A program made the translations under genes and the position numbers. 64,000 bases of DNA from Symbiodinium natans (Eukaryota; Sar; Dinophyceae; Suessiales; Symbiodiniaceae), in contig CAJNDS010002237.1 in assembly GCA_905221605.1 (NCBI GenBank), forward strand, positions 334,001-398,000, in the 5' to 3' direction. The notes under the pieces were generated by a model. The model was not told where the DNA came from. It searched no databases and saw only the letters and a list, made by a program, of their open reading frames with translations. Shown here piece by piece: positions 9,705 to 19,217 of this stretch (the stretch's first letter is position 1; each line of letters starts with the position of its first letter).

Positions 9705-9779
9705 GGTCACGATGCTGTAGTCGCAGTGTTACAAACAGGTAATGTGGTCACGATACGGTAGTCGCAGTGTTACAAACAT
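9705..9779. repeat. ~33-bp direct repeat pair upstream of the Rep/helicase
   Basis: GGTCACGAT-x-x-x-GTAGTCGCAGTGTTACAAACA occurs at about 9705-9737 and 9748-9779, separated by about 10 bases. Could be a regulatory repeat or part of an element end. Confidence 0.7.
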
Positions 9780-10085
9780 AGTCATGAAAGCATTATGCTA
9801 GGTAGTCTGACGTCATGATACTCGTACTTGTCGCGGTCGTCGTGTTCCCGCACGTCCAGAACTTTGTGGCTGTACAGGAGTGCTCGTGACTGCGTTTCTT
9901 GCCCGCCCAAAGATAGCGAAAAAGGGTCTCGCAAATCCTGCTCGGGGTCTAGTGTGAGTTTGCGTTTCGCACTTGATGTGCCCCATGCACGAGCTGCCAC
10001 AGACTGCTGCGAGAAACAGAAAGTGCCCGAATTGGCAGCCTTGTCTCTCGAGCCCTCTGTTTTCTTACTGACTGCGCGCGAAGAC

Positions 10086-13000
10086 ATGCCAAAGCTGTGC
10101 GCGAACCATGGCTGCACCTTTTCGGCCCGCGGCGGCCGAATGCAAATGTCCTCTGCGGGCACATGTCCGTTTTGCGAGACCGAGGGTGACCTGCTGCGGT
10201 CTTTGTGCCTGGATGCATCGGGGCGGACGAGGTTGCTGAAGATGCTCAAAGCCATGTCAAATCCGGAAACGCGAGATGTTGCCCTTTCGCGCCTTCCAGA
10301 GGAGTTCCGTCAAGGTTTCCGAGCCAAGCTCCACGTGCGGAGGTGTTGCCCTGGTCTGGCTGCCGAAGCTTGCTGCTTTGCCCTCCGACCGGAAGGCGGA
10401 AGCGCTCAGCTGAACAAGCGGGAAGGGAGCTGCCTGCTTTGCACGCCTGAGGAGCTGTCGGCAAAGTGCGCCACTCCGCACGGTCGAAGCCTGGTCGCCA
10501 CGAAGCTGCGCAAGATGGCCGCCGTGCACCGCGACAAGGCCCTGCAGGAGCGCGTGCCGGAGCAGTGGCGGGAGGCGCTGGCGGAGCTTCTGGCAGGCGC
10601 GCCGAGCGGGGGAGTAAGGAAGCGCCCGGCCGCACATACGGGGCCTCGTCGTGCCCCGCGACAGACGTCCCGAGGCTTGGCAAGCATGATCTCTGAAGAT
10701 GAGCTGCAGCAACGATGGGGCCTGGCTCTGTCTCGGAGCACGAGTGGTTCGGCACCAGCCAGCGCAGCTGCCAAGGCGGCCTATCGCGAGAGGGTTCTGG
10801 CAGACCGGGCCACGGGTCGGCGCCACGCTGGCCGTGCGCGCCAGCAGCGCGCGAAGAAGGGCGCGGTGGTCGACAACGAGACCGGGCTGCCACGTGCCAA
10901 GCGCTCTGCGCGCGCCGCAGCCCTGGAGCGCTGGTGTCTCTTCTACTCCTGGGCGCAATGCGCCCAGTGCGGGAGGATGCAACCGCGGCAACTGACGCAG
11001 AGCACTCTGGTCAAGGACCAGAAGGTCACGGTTCCGGCCAGTCAATGCAGTCGCTGCAGCGCTGCCCATAAGGCCTCGGCGGTCTCGATTGAGGACGTGC
11101 CCGAACAACTCCGCGACCTCTCACCGGAGGCGGCGGCGGCCTTGAGCCCTTTGGAGGTGGATGTTGGCCCAGAGCAGCGAGCGAAGTTCGGGACTGGGTA
11201 CCGTACGCACACAACCATGATGCGTTTTCGCTGGCATTCCCTTTCTGTGGAGCAGCGCCTGCGACGGATCGGCGACAAGCACCAGAGGAAGAGGGCCAAG
11301 GCCGCGTATCGCTACCTGCTGCACATCGACGAATCTGCCTACAAGGTCTTCGACGCCGAGCACCGCACCTTCTTAGAGAAGCACCCGGACGCAGACGAAG
11401 CCCTCCGCAAGCGGCGCCTGCAGTTCATCGAGCGCGAGGGGCTGGAGTGCGCGTTGTGGCCATGCCTATTTTGGCGCACCGATCTTACCTTCTCGCATGA
11501 GCGGGCGTCCGATCCGAGGAGGCAGCAGGGAGACACCTTGGAGGAGGCCATGTTTCCAGGGGTTGACCAGCAGGATTCGGAGGAGCCCGAGTCGGAAGAA
11601 CTCGACAACAAGAACGTGCAAGAAGAGGATGACGACCTCGTGCGGCACAGCGTCAAGAGGCTGTTCTCCAGCCTGTCCCTCGGCCTCCTTCTCGGCTACA
11701 CCGAGCACTTCGAGATCCTCCAGTATGTGTACGACCTCCACCTCTGGACTGACCTGGGCTCGAAGCGCAACCTGGGGCGCGGCGTTCCCATGCGGTTGAT
11801 GATGGGTGGCGCGTCCTGGAGTCCGGTTTACTGGCGCAGGGTGCAGCTGGGACTCGTGGACCTGGTGCGGCAGGTCGGGTTTCCTCAATTCTTCTGGACC
11901 CTGTCACCCTCGGAGTGGACCATGCCTTACCATGTCTTCGTTCGCAACCGCATGGAGCAGCTGCTGAAGGAGCGGCTGCACCTCCCCGTCGAAGAGACCC
12001 TACACATCGCTCATGTTCTCACGCAGACCGCCAAGGGATTTCTTATGGGGGCCACCGGCGGCAAGACCGGCTGGACGGACAACGTCTTCCACGTGGAAGA
12101 CCCTCGCGGTCTTGGCCGCAGACTGCACGCCTTCATGCGCCTGGAGTTCCAAGACGGAACCAGGAAGCTGCCTACACAAGACTACCATGGTTCCGGGCGG
12201 GCGCATCTGCACATGATCATCTTTGGAGCCGAAGACCTTATTCGCAGGCTTCCCATGGCCGACGCCGTCCGCGCCACGCTGCCGGAGCTCGAGGACGACG
12301 CCGACCTGCGCGGCTACGTTCTTGGTTCGCAGCTGGATCATAAGGGTGACAGCGGGCGTGAGATTTGGGAGGCACCCACCTGCTTCGATGAGGACAAGCA
12401 CGTCTGGCGACTGGCCCACTCGGACGAGGATCACAGTCGTGGGCTCCGGGCCTATGTGGTGGACGTCTTGGACGCTCTCAAGTGTCACCAGGACTTCTTG
12501 ATTGGAGACGACAAAGCGGGCATGCTCCGCACTTACATCACCAAGTATCTCTCCAAGTTTTCGGACAGCGCATCCCAGGAGTGGCTCAACGATGACGCCG
12601 ACGCCACCAGCATCGCCACCACGGTCCTGATGAGATACCACCCTTTGGAGCCGGAGATGACCCTTCAGCTGTTCGGCCAAAAATTCCGGCAGTGGCACAT
12701 GACCACCGTCTCCGGTGGCAAGCGTGATTTCGTCGTGCCCGTCCCCGACGTCGAGGAACGCCCGAAGGAGGTCATCTTGTACGAGGCCGCGGCGTGGGCG
12801 CGAGGCAAGATCTCGCTTTTGGACTTCCTCCGAAAGACCACCAACGAGGGTCACATCTGCAACTGGCTGAAGAAGCTCCACAAGCGAATGGATCCGGAGA
12901 CACCCTTGTCTGAGTTCGCTGCTGCCTATGAGGTTCAGGGCGAGAAGGTTGTCGCCGCGGAAATGAATTCGCGCCTCAGCGACCGCTTCTACGGGCAGTG

Positions 13001-14606
13001 GCTCGTTCTCCATTGCCCATTCGATTCCCTCGCTGACTTCCTACGAGATGCGGAGCGCTTGGCGAGGGTCCCCCGGGAGCATCGGTACATGGGGATGGCC
13101 GTCTTGCACGGCTACGGCCAGAGCATGGAAACCATCGAGGAAGAATTGCGGGTGGAAGGGCACGGCCTCGCAGCCTCGAAGAGCATCCTGAACATGATCC
13201 GCAGCACCCGCGTCCTCGTGTCGGACTACATGGAAGGTCGCCTGCAAATGCTGCCCGCCACCTCTGCCGGCAGCCAAGAAAATCGGGACGCTGCTTCGGG
13301 GCAGCGGTCCGCCGCCAGGAGCTACAACCGCCAGCAGGAGCGCTTCAAGGCCCTGCTGGACAAGGCCGTCTCGCGCGCCGTGGCCTGCCGCACGACACAG
13401 GATGAGTTCGAAGCAGACAATCTCCGCCAGGAAGCTCGCCTGGAGGCCAAGGTGCTGGTCTGCATGGGCAAACCAGGCTCCGGCAAGACCACGGTGTGCC
13501 ACGACAAGATCGAAGAGATCCTCCAGGACGGCGGCCGGGTACTCTTTGCGCTCCCCACGGCGCAGCTGGCAAGCCGGATGCGCGAGCGCTATGCCCGGCG
13601 CATCGAGGTGGACACCTGCCACGCCGCCTTTGGGTTGCACGAAGATCTCCTCTGCTCGAACATGCCGCTGCTCGCCCGGTATGACTTGGTCGTCGTTGAC
13701 GAAGTCTCGCAATTGGAGGGCTGCCACTCGGATCGCATCATCCATCTCTGGGAGATGTCGGACCGGCTGCCGGCTCTGGTCTTCTGCGGGGACAAGTGGC
13801 AGATGTCCGGTCTCGGCGACACGCGGCCCTGGCACACCGCCAGGTGGAAGTTGGCTACCTTCCGGACGGACTTTCATCACAGCTTCCGTTGTAAGGATGC
13901 TGCCTTTGAGGCCCTTCTCAACAAGCTCCGCACGGCCAAGCCCAATGCTGCTGCCCTGAAGTTGCTGCAGAAAAGGAAGGCGTGGGCGCCTCCGGGACCT
14001 CCTACGGAGCAAGGCCTCCGGCGACTTCTTCATAGCCACCCCCATACCACTATTCTGACGTGCACGCGCTTCGGAGCCCAGGTGGTGAATGAGTGCGCCA
14101 TGAAGGCTCTTTTCCCACGACGGCCGGCGCTGGTCCGGCTGTTGGGTGACATGGAGTCCAACCCGACCAACTACAAGGACGGCAAGCTGAAGGCGCACGC
14201 CGAGCTGCAGCCTCTGGTCTTCCCGGTGTTCGCGGGCATGAAGGTGTATTTGACCAAGAACGTCCGCAAGGACGTGGACTACGTGAATGGCATGCGGGCC
14301 ACGGTCGTGTCGTACACCGAGGGCACTCGAGCGGTGCGAGTGAAAACGGCCACCGGCCACATCTTCGATGTGTGGAAATGGACCGATGTGGAGCACGGCA
14401 ACCTCACCTACTACCCCATCCGACCTGGGTACGCCAGCACAGTCCTGAAATTCCAAGGGGCCGAGTTGGATCACGTGACCGTGTACCTTGATGCGAAGAA
14501 GGTCCCTGGGGCTGCCTACACGGCCCTCAGCCGCGTCAGTCGCATGGACGACTTTCTGCTGGGCGGCAAATTGGAGGAGCTGCACTTCACCCCGGCAAGG
14601 AACTGA
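10086..14606 (+). CDS. Helitron-type Rep/PIF1-helicase transposase (RepHel)
   Basis: Single open frame of 1506 residues from ATG 10086; the frame extends upstream to 9828, but homology of MPKLCANHGC to the start of the 9256 protein selects 10086. Domains in order: N-terminal cysteine clusters (C5, C10, C27-P-F-C30; C87/C88, C96/C97, C116-L-L-C119); basic Ala/Arg region; CxxC pair at 292/295 and 321/324; Helitron Rep domain with HUH motif AHLHMIIF (H707, H709) and two tyrosines in TYITKYLSK (Y817, Y821); SF1B PIF1-like helicase with Walker A GKPGSGKTT (from 1128), Walker B VVVDE (D1205), FCGDKWQM, HHSFRC and C-terminal KFQGAELDHV...YTALSRVSR. In the known family the Rep domain nicks and joins DNA for rolling-circle transposition and the helicase unwinds the strand. 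All key residues are present with no frameshift or stop, so it is potentially active. Intronless, unlike the surrounding exon islands. Element ends not identified. Confidence 0.93.
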   Translation: MPKLCANHGCTFSARGGRMQMSSAGTCPFCETEGDLLRSLCLDASGRTRLLKMLKAMSNPETRDVALSRLPEEFRQGFRAKLHVRRCCPGLAAEACCFALRPEGGSAQLNKREGSCLLCTPEELSAKCATPHGRSLVATKLRKMAAVHRDKALQERVPEQWREALAELLAGAPSGGVRKRPAAHTGPRRAPRQTSRGLASMISEDELQQRWGLALSRSTSGSAPASAAAKAAYRERVLADRATGRRHAGRARQQRAKKGAVVDNETGLPRAKRSARAAALERWCLFYSWAQCAQCGRMQPRQLTQSTLVKDQKVTVPASQCSRCSAAHKASAVSIEDVPEQLRDLSPEAAAALSPLEVDVGPEQRAKFGTGYRTHTTMMRFRWHSLSVEQRLRRIGDKHQRKRAKAAYRYLLHIDESAYKVFDAEHRTFLEKHPDADEALRKRRLQFIEREGLECALWPCLFWRTDLTFSHERASDPRRQQGDTLEEAMFPGVDQQDSEEPESEELDNKNVQEEDDDLVRHSVKRLFSSLSLGLLLGYTEHFEILQYVYDLHLWTDLGSKRNLGRGVPMRLMMGGASWSPVYWRRVQLGLVDLVRQVGFPQFFWTLSPSEWTMPYHVFVRNRMEQLLKERLHLPVEETLHIAHVLTQTAKGFLMGATGGKTGWTDNVFHVEDPRGLGRRLHAFMRLEFQDGTRKLPTQDYHGSGRAHLHMIIFGAEDLIRRLPMADAVRATLPELEDDADLRGYVLGSQLDHKGDSGREIWEAPTCFDEDKHVWRLAHSDEDHSRGLRAYVVDVLDALKCHQDFLIGDDKAGMLRTYITKYLSKFSDSASQEWLNDDADATSIATTVLMRYHPLEPEMTLQLFGQKFRQWHMTTVSGGKRDFVVPVPDVEERPKEVILYEAAAWARGKISLLDFLRKTTNEGHICNWLKKLHKRMDPETPLSEFAAAYEVQGEKVVAAEMNSRLSDRFYGQWLVLHCPFDSLADFLRDAERLARVPREHRYMGMAVLHGYGQSMETIEEELRVEGHGLAASKSILNMIRSTRVLVSDYMEGRLQMLPATSAGSQENRDAASGQRSAARSYNRQQERFKALLDKAVSRAVACRTTQDEFEADNLRQEARLEAKVLVCMGKPGSGKTTVCHDKIEEILQDGGRVLFALPTAQLASRMRERYARRIEVDTCHAAFGLHEDLLCSNMPLLARYDLVVVDEVSQLEGCHSDRIIHLWEMSDRLPALVFCGDKWQMSGLGDTRPWHTARWKLATFRTDFHHSFRCKDAAFEALLNKLRTAKPNAAALKLLQKRKAWAPPGPPTEQGLRRLLHSHPHTTILTCTRFGAQVVNECAMKALFPRRPALVRLLGDMESNPTNYKDGKLKAHAELQPLVFPVFAGMKVYLTKNVRKDVDYVNGMRATVVSYTEGTRAVRVKTATGHIFDVWKWTDVEHGNLTYYPIRPGYASTVLKFQGAELDHVTVYLDAKKVPGAAYTALSRVSRMDDFLLGGKLEELHFTPARN

Positions 14607-15127
14607 AACGGGCGCCTGTATAGCCATCGTAGGCACGTGGGGCTGGTTGTTCTCAATCTCACCCTGTCGAAGAACAGGAGTTGATGTCGTTGTGCTTTCC
14701 ACTGATACGCCTGGCTCTGTGCAGGGCCGGCGAGACATTTTGGCACAGACTACGGATCACCGAAGTTTGAGGGATGCACAGCTCGACCGGCGGCTCGTAA
14801 AACCTCGCATCCGGCATGCACAGATATCGCAAGTGCTCTTAAATTAGCCTGCAGCTTGACTCTGTAGTTGCGAGTTCTCTTGCACGTGACTGGCCTGTCC
14901 TCAAGAGCAGTTTTTGGCGCACGCGGTGATATGTGTTTCAGGATGCCCCTGCTGCTTGCCGTGCTTGTGTGTGTGTGTGTGTGTGTGCTGCCCAAGCTGG
15001 CTCAAGCTCTTTTGTTTGCCCCTTGCCGTGTTGCACATTTTTTTTTTTGCCCCTTGCCGTGTTGCACACACCCTCCAAGAAAAGAGAGCCCTTGGACTGT
15101 CGCACCTGCTTTAAGAATGACTTGCCC
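14607..15127. other. 3' flank of the Rep/helicase with (TG)n and T-rich tracts
   Basis: No gene seen. A (TG)n run at about 14966-14988 and a 10-T run near 15040 are followed by a repeated CCCCTTGCCGTGTTGCACA (two copies, about 15018-15068). Confidence 0.6.
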
Positions 15128-15150
15128 AACAACCATATAAAAACCCTAAA

Positions 15151-15243
15151 CCCGCCCAAGGTTGAGATTTGGGTGGGCGGGTTGGGAAGGAGCGTTGGAT
15201 CTGGGCGCACACCACAACACACGTCCCGCGTGGTGGTGTGCGC
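15151..15243. other. Two adjacent stem-loops at the border between the gene cluster and telomere-type repeats
   Basis: CCCGCCCA...TGGGCGGG (15151-15181) and GCGCACACCAC...GTGGTGTGCGC (about 15205-15243). They lie just before the first telomere-type repeat after the cluster. A Helitron 3' hairpin is possible, but no CTRR terminus follows at the usual distance. Confidence 0.5.
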
Positions 15244-15258
15244 GGAACATTAGGAAAC

Positions 15259-15428
15259 CCTAAACCCTAAACCCTAAACCCTAAACCCTAAACCCTAAAC
15301 CCCAAACCCCAAACCCCAAACCCCAAACCCTAGACCCTAAACCCTAAACCCTAAACCCTAAACCCTAAACCCTAAACCCTAAACCCTACACCCTACACCC
15401 TAAACCCTAAACCCTGAACCCTAAACCC
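15259..15428. repeat. CCCTAAA/CCCCAAA array upstream of e4
   Basis: About 24 seven-base units with internal CCCCAAA and CCCTACA variants, ending in the acceptor CTAAACCCTTCCAG of e4. Confidence 0.95.
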
Positions 15429-15434
15429 TTCCAG

Positions 15435-15499
15435 TGAAAGCACGAACACGAAGGAGGCGGTCAAGGAGCCCAAGCGCCGCTCCTCCCCGCGAAGGAAAG
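15435..15499 (+). CDS. e4: putative exon, basic, GC donor
   Basis: After CCCTTCCAG the frame reads ESTNTKEAVKEPKRRSSPRRK, given here as ESTNTKEAVKEP then KRRSSPRRK. Donor GAAAG|GCTGGG is GC type. TTTAGGG repeats start 54 bases downstream. Confidence 0.6.
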
Positions 15500-15552
15500 G
15501 CTGGGCCCTCACTACTCCCCTCTTGCTTTGGCCTGGTGCTTTGTGTTGTGGT

Positions 15553-15621
15553 TGAGGGTTTAGGGTTTAGGGTTTAGGGTTTAGGGTTTAGGGTTTAGGG
15601 TTTAGGGTTTAGGGTTTAGGG
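15553..15621. repeat. TTTAGGG array downstream of e4
   Basis: Nine near-perfect TTTAGGG units. The following 330 bases (15622-15955) are T-rich sequence with scattered TTTAGGG remnants and no gene. Confidence 0.95.
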
Positions 15622-15959
15622 AAGTTTGGGTTTAGGATTTAGGGCTTAGGGGGAAGTTTCGAGGAACATCTTGAGGAAAGTGTCGAGGAGTTTGTCTTTT
15701 GAGTTTTCTTCAGTCCAAGTCCACTTTTCGATTGTCATGCTTTGATTTCTTGAATGAAGTAGTTCGAGGAGACTCGGGGAGTTTCGATGAGTTTCGTTTT
15801 TAACTTTTGAACAATTTCAAGTTACAGGGGCGTGAGGGTTTAGGGTTTTAGGGTCTTCGTGTCTTAGTATCTTCGTGTCTCAGTGTTTGGGGTCACGGGG
15901 TCAGGGTTTGATACGACATCGTATACTCGAACAGACGAGAATAGGAGAGAACAGAATAG

Positions 15960-16017
15960 CCTCAGCCAGGCCAGCAGCCTCAGCAAAGTGCCCAGTCGCA
16001 GCGCACCTCAAGGCAAG
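15960..16017 (+). CDS. e5: putative exon
   Basis: Between GAACAGAATAG and GTTTGTG. With the phase left by e4 it reads ASARPAASAKCPVAAHLKA. An alternative acceptor at 15954 gives SLSQASSLSKVPSRSAPQ. TTTAGGG units follow at 16031. Confidence 0.35.
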
Positions 16018-16283
16018 GTTTGTGCTGCAAGGTTTAGGGTTTAGGGTTTAGGGTTTATAGCGTTTAGCGTTTAGGGTTTGGGCCCTAAACCCGAAGCCCT
16101 TCAACTTTTAAATCTAAACCCTTTTCATCTTTAGCCCCAAACCCGCAGCCCGTTTGAATAAACCCTAAAACAGCCTGCTAGCCCTTCAAAACCGATGCGA
16201 AAGCCTGAGCCACAGCCCCCACACCCTTAAAATTCTGCATGAGCTGTTGGTGGAGAGCCCATGAGAAAGCGCAAAATCTTCAG

Positions 16284-16458
16284 CCCTAAACCCTAAACCC
16301 TAAACCCTGAACCCTGAACCCTAAACCCTAAACCCTGAACCCTGAACCTTGAACCCTGAACCCTGAACCCTGAACCCTAAACCCTGAACCCTGAACCCTG
16401 AACCCTAAACCCTAAGCCCTGAACCCTGAACCCTAAACCCTAAACCCTAAACCCTAAC
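16284..16458. repeat. CCCTAAA/CCCTGAA array upstream of e6
   Basis: About 25 units, roughly half with the CCCTGAA variant. Confidence 0.95.
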
Positions 16459-16464
16459 CTGGAG

Positions 16465-16527
16465 AACGAGGTCGCAGAACCCTGTGGCCGATGCCCCACC
16501 GCCAGCAGGGCCGCAGCTGGCATGCAT
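16465..16527 (+). CDS. e6: putative exon
   Basis: After CCTGGAG the frame reads NEVAEPCGRCPTASRAAAGM; the donor is CAT|GTAGGGTTTAGGG, supplied by the repeat itself. Length 63 bp. Confidence 0.5.
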
Positions 16528-16920
16528 GTAGGGTTTAGGGTTTAGGGTGTAGGGTTTAGGGTTTAGGGTTTGGGGTTTGGGGTTTGGGGTTTAGGGTTTA
16601 GGGTTTGGGGTTTGGGGTTTAGGGTTTAGGGTCTCTAGGGCTCAGAGGGTTTGGGGGTTGGGGCTTAAGGCTCAGAGGGTTTAGGGTTTAGGGTTTCAGG
16701 GCTCAGAGGTTTCGGGGCTCAGAGGGTTTAGGGCTCAAAGGGTTTGCGGTTCAGGGTTTAGGGTGTAAGGCTCAGAGGGTTTTGGGGTTTAGGGTGTAAG
16801 GCTTGGGGCTGACGGGGTTTAGAGGTGTAGGGTTTAGGGCTCAGAGGGTTTCGGGTTCAGGGTCAGGGCTCAGTTAGGGTTTAGGGTTTAGGGTCAGAGG
16901 GTTTGAGGGTTAGGGTTTAG
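16528..16920. repeat. Degenerate TTTAGGG/TTTGGGG array
   Basis: TTTAGGG units with TTTGGGG, CTCAGAGGG and TGTAGGG variants over 390 bases. Intron sequence between e6 and e7; no gene in it. Confidence 0.9.
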
Positions 16921-17050
16921 GTGCTCCCGACTATTGGGTGAAGATCGTTAGGGTTGGGTGGGTCAACGAAGGGCCACGCCATGCTAAAACCCCAAACCAG
17001 AAGGTTCTACTAGCCCGCGAGCTGCCCTCATGCCCTTGCGAACATTGCAG

Positions 17051-17079
17051 GCGTGGTCCGGAATACTGCGGAGCCTGGA
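17051..17079 (+). CDS. e7: putative 29-bp micro-exon with WSxxLRSLE motif
   Basis: Bounded by ACATTGCAG and a canonical GTGAGT. In phase with e6 it reads AWSGILRSL(E), which matches e42 (VWCGEMRSLI) and e44 (WSYQMLRSLE), so the reading frame is supported by three copies. Confidence 0.6.
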
Positions 17080-17215
17080 GTGAGTCTCCAAGGTGTTAGG
17101 CTTTAGGGTTTAGGGTCTACAGTTTCGAAGGCCTGGAGCCTTTTCAGCTTTAAGGCCTGGAGCCCAGGGACCCTAAACCCTAAACCCTACCATAGACCCC
17201 AAAACCTAAACCCTA

Positions 17216-17300
17216 AACCCTAAACCCCAAACCCCAAACCCCAAACCCCAAACCCCAAACCCCAAACCCCAAACCCCAAACCCTAAACCCCAAACCGAAA
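17216..17300. repeat. CCCCAAA array upstream of e8
   Basis: About ten CCCCAAA units, a one-base variant of the telomere-type unit. Confidence 0.9.
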
Positions 17301-17325
17301 CCCCAAACTCTCTTCCTGTGCCAAG

Positions 17326-17394
17326 GCGCCGGCATTCGGCAGCGGCCGCCGAGCGGCGTACGGCCGCGCGCTCGGGTCGTGGGGGAATTTGAGG
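17326..17394 (+). CDS. e8: putative exon, 3' border uncertain
   Basis: After CTGTGCCAAG. Frames reading AGIRQRPPSGVRPRARVVGE or RRHSAAAAERRTAARSG are both plausible. Possible donors lie at 17376, 17379 and 17395. The join to e9 was not resolved. Confidence 0.35.
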
Positions 17395-17490
17395 GTGGGG
17401 GGGGGGGGGGCGCCTAGCTAGAATTCAGGGGCTTGCCTCCAAGCGGCTTCATCCCTTTTTTGGGGTTTAGGGTTTAGGGTTTTTCTTCAG

Positions 17491-17513
17491 GCAGGTGATA
17501 CAGGCGGCCATCG
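17491..17513 (+). CDS. e9: putative 23-bp micro-exon
   Basis: Strong pyrimidine tract GTTTTTCTTCAG, then seven codons QVIQAAI, then donor GTAGTT. Leaves one base, which completes a glycine codon with e10. Confidence 0.45.
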
Positions 17514-17922
17514 GTAGTTCATAGTCGAGAAGTCGTTCGCCCTGAGGCAAGATACTTCGGACCCCTGCACCCGGTTCCTTACATTACAACCCCTTGTACT
17601 GACAGCCTGCTTGGGTCTTACGGAACTCGGCCCCTTAAAATGGTCCCTTACCTGCATGAAAGGGTTCTGATGTGTGAGCCCTTGGGTTCTATAGGGTATA
17701 TGAGGGGTATATAAGGGCTCTGCTTTTCAGGGCCCATACTCAGGGATCATGAAACTACCCTGAGACCTTAGGCAACCTTGAGAGGAAGAGAAGTTCTTCT
17801 TAAGGTGCGAATGTCTTCGTTTTCGCGTGCCTTGCTTGAGCATTTGTCAGGTTGGTTCTATGTAGAGGACATACCCTAAACCTAAACCCTAAACCCTCAC
17901 ACTTTGTTGACTTTCCTGGAAG

Positions 17923-17991
17923 GGGGCTCCAAGAAACATGCAAAGACCACGCCATCTGAGTCGGAAAACCAGGAGAAAAGGCCAGGAGGAT
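17923..17991 (+). CDS. e10: putative exon, basic
   Basis: After GACTTTCCTGGAAG it reads GSKKHAKTTPSESENQEK then RPGG; donor GTGAGC. Phase agrees with e9 and e11. CCCTAAA units lie upstream (17872-17898) and TTTAGGG downstream. Confidence 0.6.
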
Positions 17992-18131
17992 GTGAGCGGT
18001 GCAGCATAGTTGAGACCGGGTTTAGGGTTGGGGGTTTAGGGTTTAAGGTTTAGGGTTTGGGCCTTGGGGCTGAGGGTTTAGGGTTTAGAGTTTTTATTCT
18101 ACCTGCAGTGCGCTTCTGATACTTCTGCCAG

Positions 18132-18185
18132 GTGGGCAGCCAGCGCTCGACTCCGCGCGAAACAAGCCGTGGCTCTGTGCAAAAG
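18132..18185 (+). CDS. e11: putative exon, GC donor
   Basis: After ACTTCTGCCAG. In phase with e10 it reads GQPALDSARNKPWLCAK; donor AAAAG|GCACGA. Another frame (WAASARLRAKQAVALCK) is open too. Confidence 0.45.
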
Positions 18186-18460
18186 GCACGATGAGGGACG
18201 GGGCCTAGCTCTGGGGCCTAGCTTGTGTTCTGGTTTAGGGTTTAGAGTTTAGGGTTTGGGGTTTAGGGTTTAGGGTTTAGGGTAGTTCTATACCAGCAGA
18301 TCAGACTGCCCCCAAGCCTGAACCCCAAACCTAAACCCTAATCCTTCCTGTTGGTTAGTAGGGAATGGGAGGGATGAGGTACCCTACATAATCCCTTAAA
18401 GGGTATAAAGCCCTAAACCCTAAACCCTGAACCCCAAACCCCAAACCCCAAACCCCCAAG

Positions 18461-18530
18461 CCGTTGGGAAGAATCTCCGTCGCCAGAATCATCCCAGGCA
18501 AGCCCGAGGACTTCGGAGAGGGGACCGAAG
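18461..18530 (+). CDS. e12: putative exon, GC donor
   Basis: After AACCCCCAAG, itself the end of a CCCCAAA array; donor CCGAAG|GCTGCC. In phase with e11 it reads VGKNLRRQNHPRQARGLRRG. The frame PLGRISVARIIPGKPEDFGE is equally open, so phase is not decisive here. Confidence 0.5.
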
Positions 18531-18732
18531 GCTGCCCCAGGCACAGATTTTGTTTGAGGGTTTAGGGTTTGGGGTTTAGGGTTTAGGGGTTTAGGGTTTA
18601 GGGTTTGGGGTTTGGGGTTTAGGGTTTTGGGGTTTAGGGTCTGGGGTTTCTGGGTTGTGGGTTTGGGGTTTAGGAAGGGATCTCTGAACTCAGCCTCACT
18701 GGTTTTGGGGGAGTTTGGAGTTCAGGGGTCAG

Positions 18733-18829
18733 GGTCGGGAAGGAAGGCATCGTTCAAGAAAGCGAACTCGCGCAAAATGCTTCGCGCTGCCCGCCTTCCG
18801 CGAACCCTTCTTTTTCTCCACTCTGGAGA
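18733..18829 (+). CDS. e13: putative exon
   Basis: Between GGGGTCAG and GTATGA. In phase with e12 it reads VGKEGIVQESELAQNASRCP and continues ...ANPSFSPLWR. A second open frame runs on to TGA 18870-18872. Confidence 0.45.
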
Positions 18830-19217
18830 GTATGAAACCAGACTTCTCTGCTTGGAGAATGTATTCCCATGAAATTGTCAACCCTTAACCCAGGGTTTAG
18901 GGTTACCCTAAAGGAAATTGTTTGCGCAGCATACTACACCCTAAACCCTACACCCAGGTTTAGGGTTAGGGCTTAGGGTGCATATCGGAGCCAAGACAGG
19001 TGCCCGCCAGAAGACAGTTGAAAGTCAGCTAGAGACTGACACCGTCGAGCTGGTAGCTCTTCCGCATTCAGATAACTTCATGCCGCTTTTAGGGTTTGGG
19101 GTTTAGGGTTTGGGGTTTAGGTTTTCGGGTTTCTGGCTCAGGTTCGGAAGACTGAACCGAAGACTCGTTTCTTTATCTACTGGCATACTCAGCCTTCTTG
19201 AAGGTGCAGTTGTGTAG

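Noticed and set aside
9828-10085. N-terminal extension of the Rep/helicase frame
   Set aside because: The 9256 paralogue starts at the equivalent of ATG 10086; the 86 upstream codons have no counterpart.
13041-14738. 565-codon minus-strand frame
   Set aside because: Antisense shadow of the helicase; GC-rich third positions suppress stops on the opposite strand.
14990-15015. Relic dinoflagellate spliced leader (GGCTCAAG)
   Set aside because: Only eight bases match, within GCTGGCTCAAGCTC; the rest of the leader is absent.
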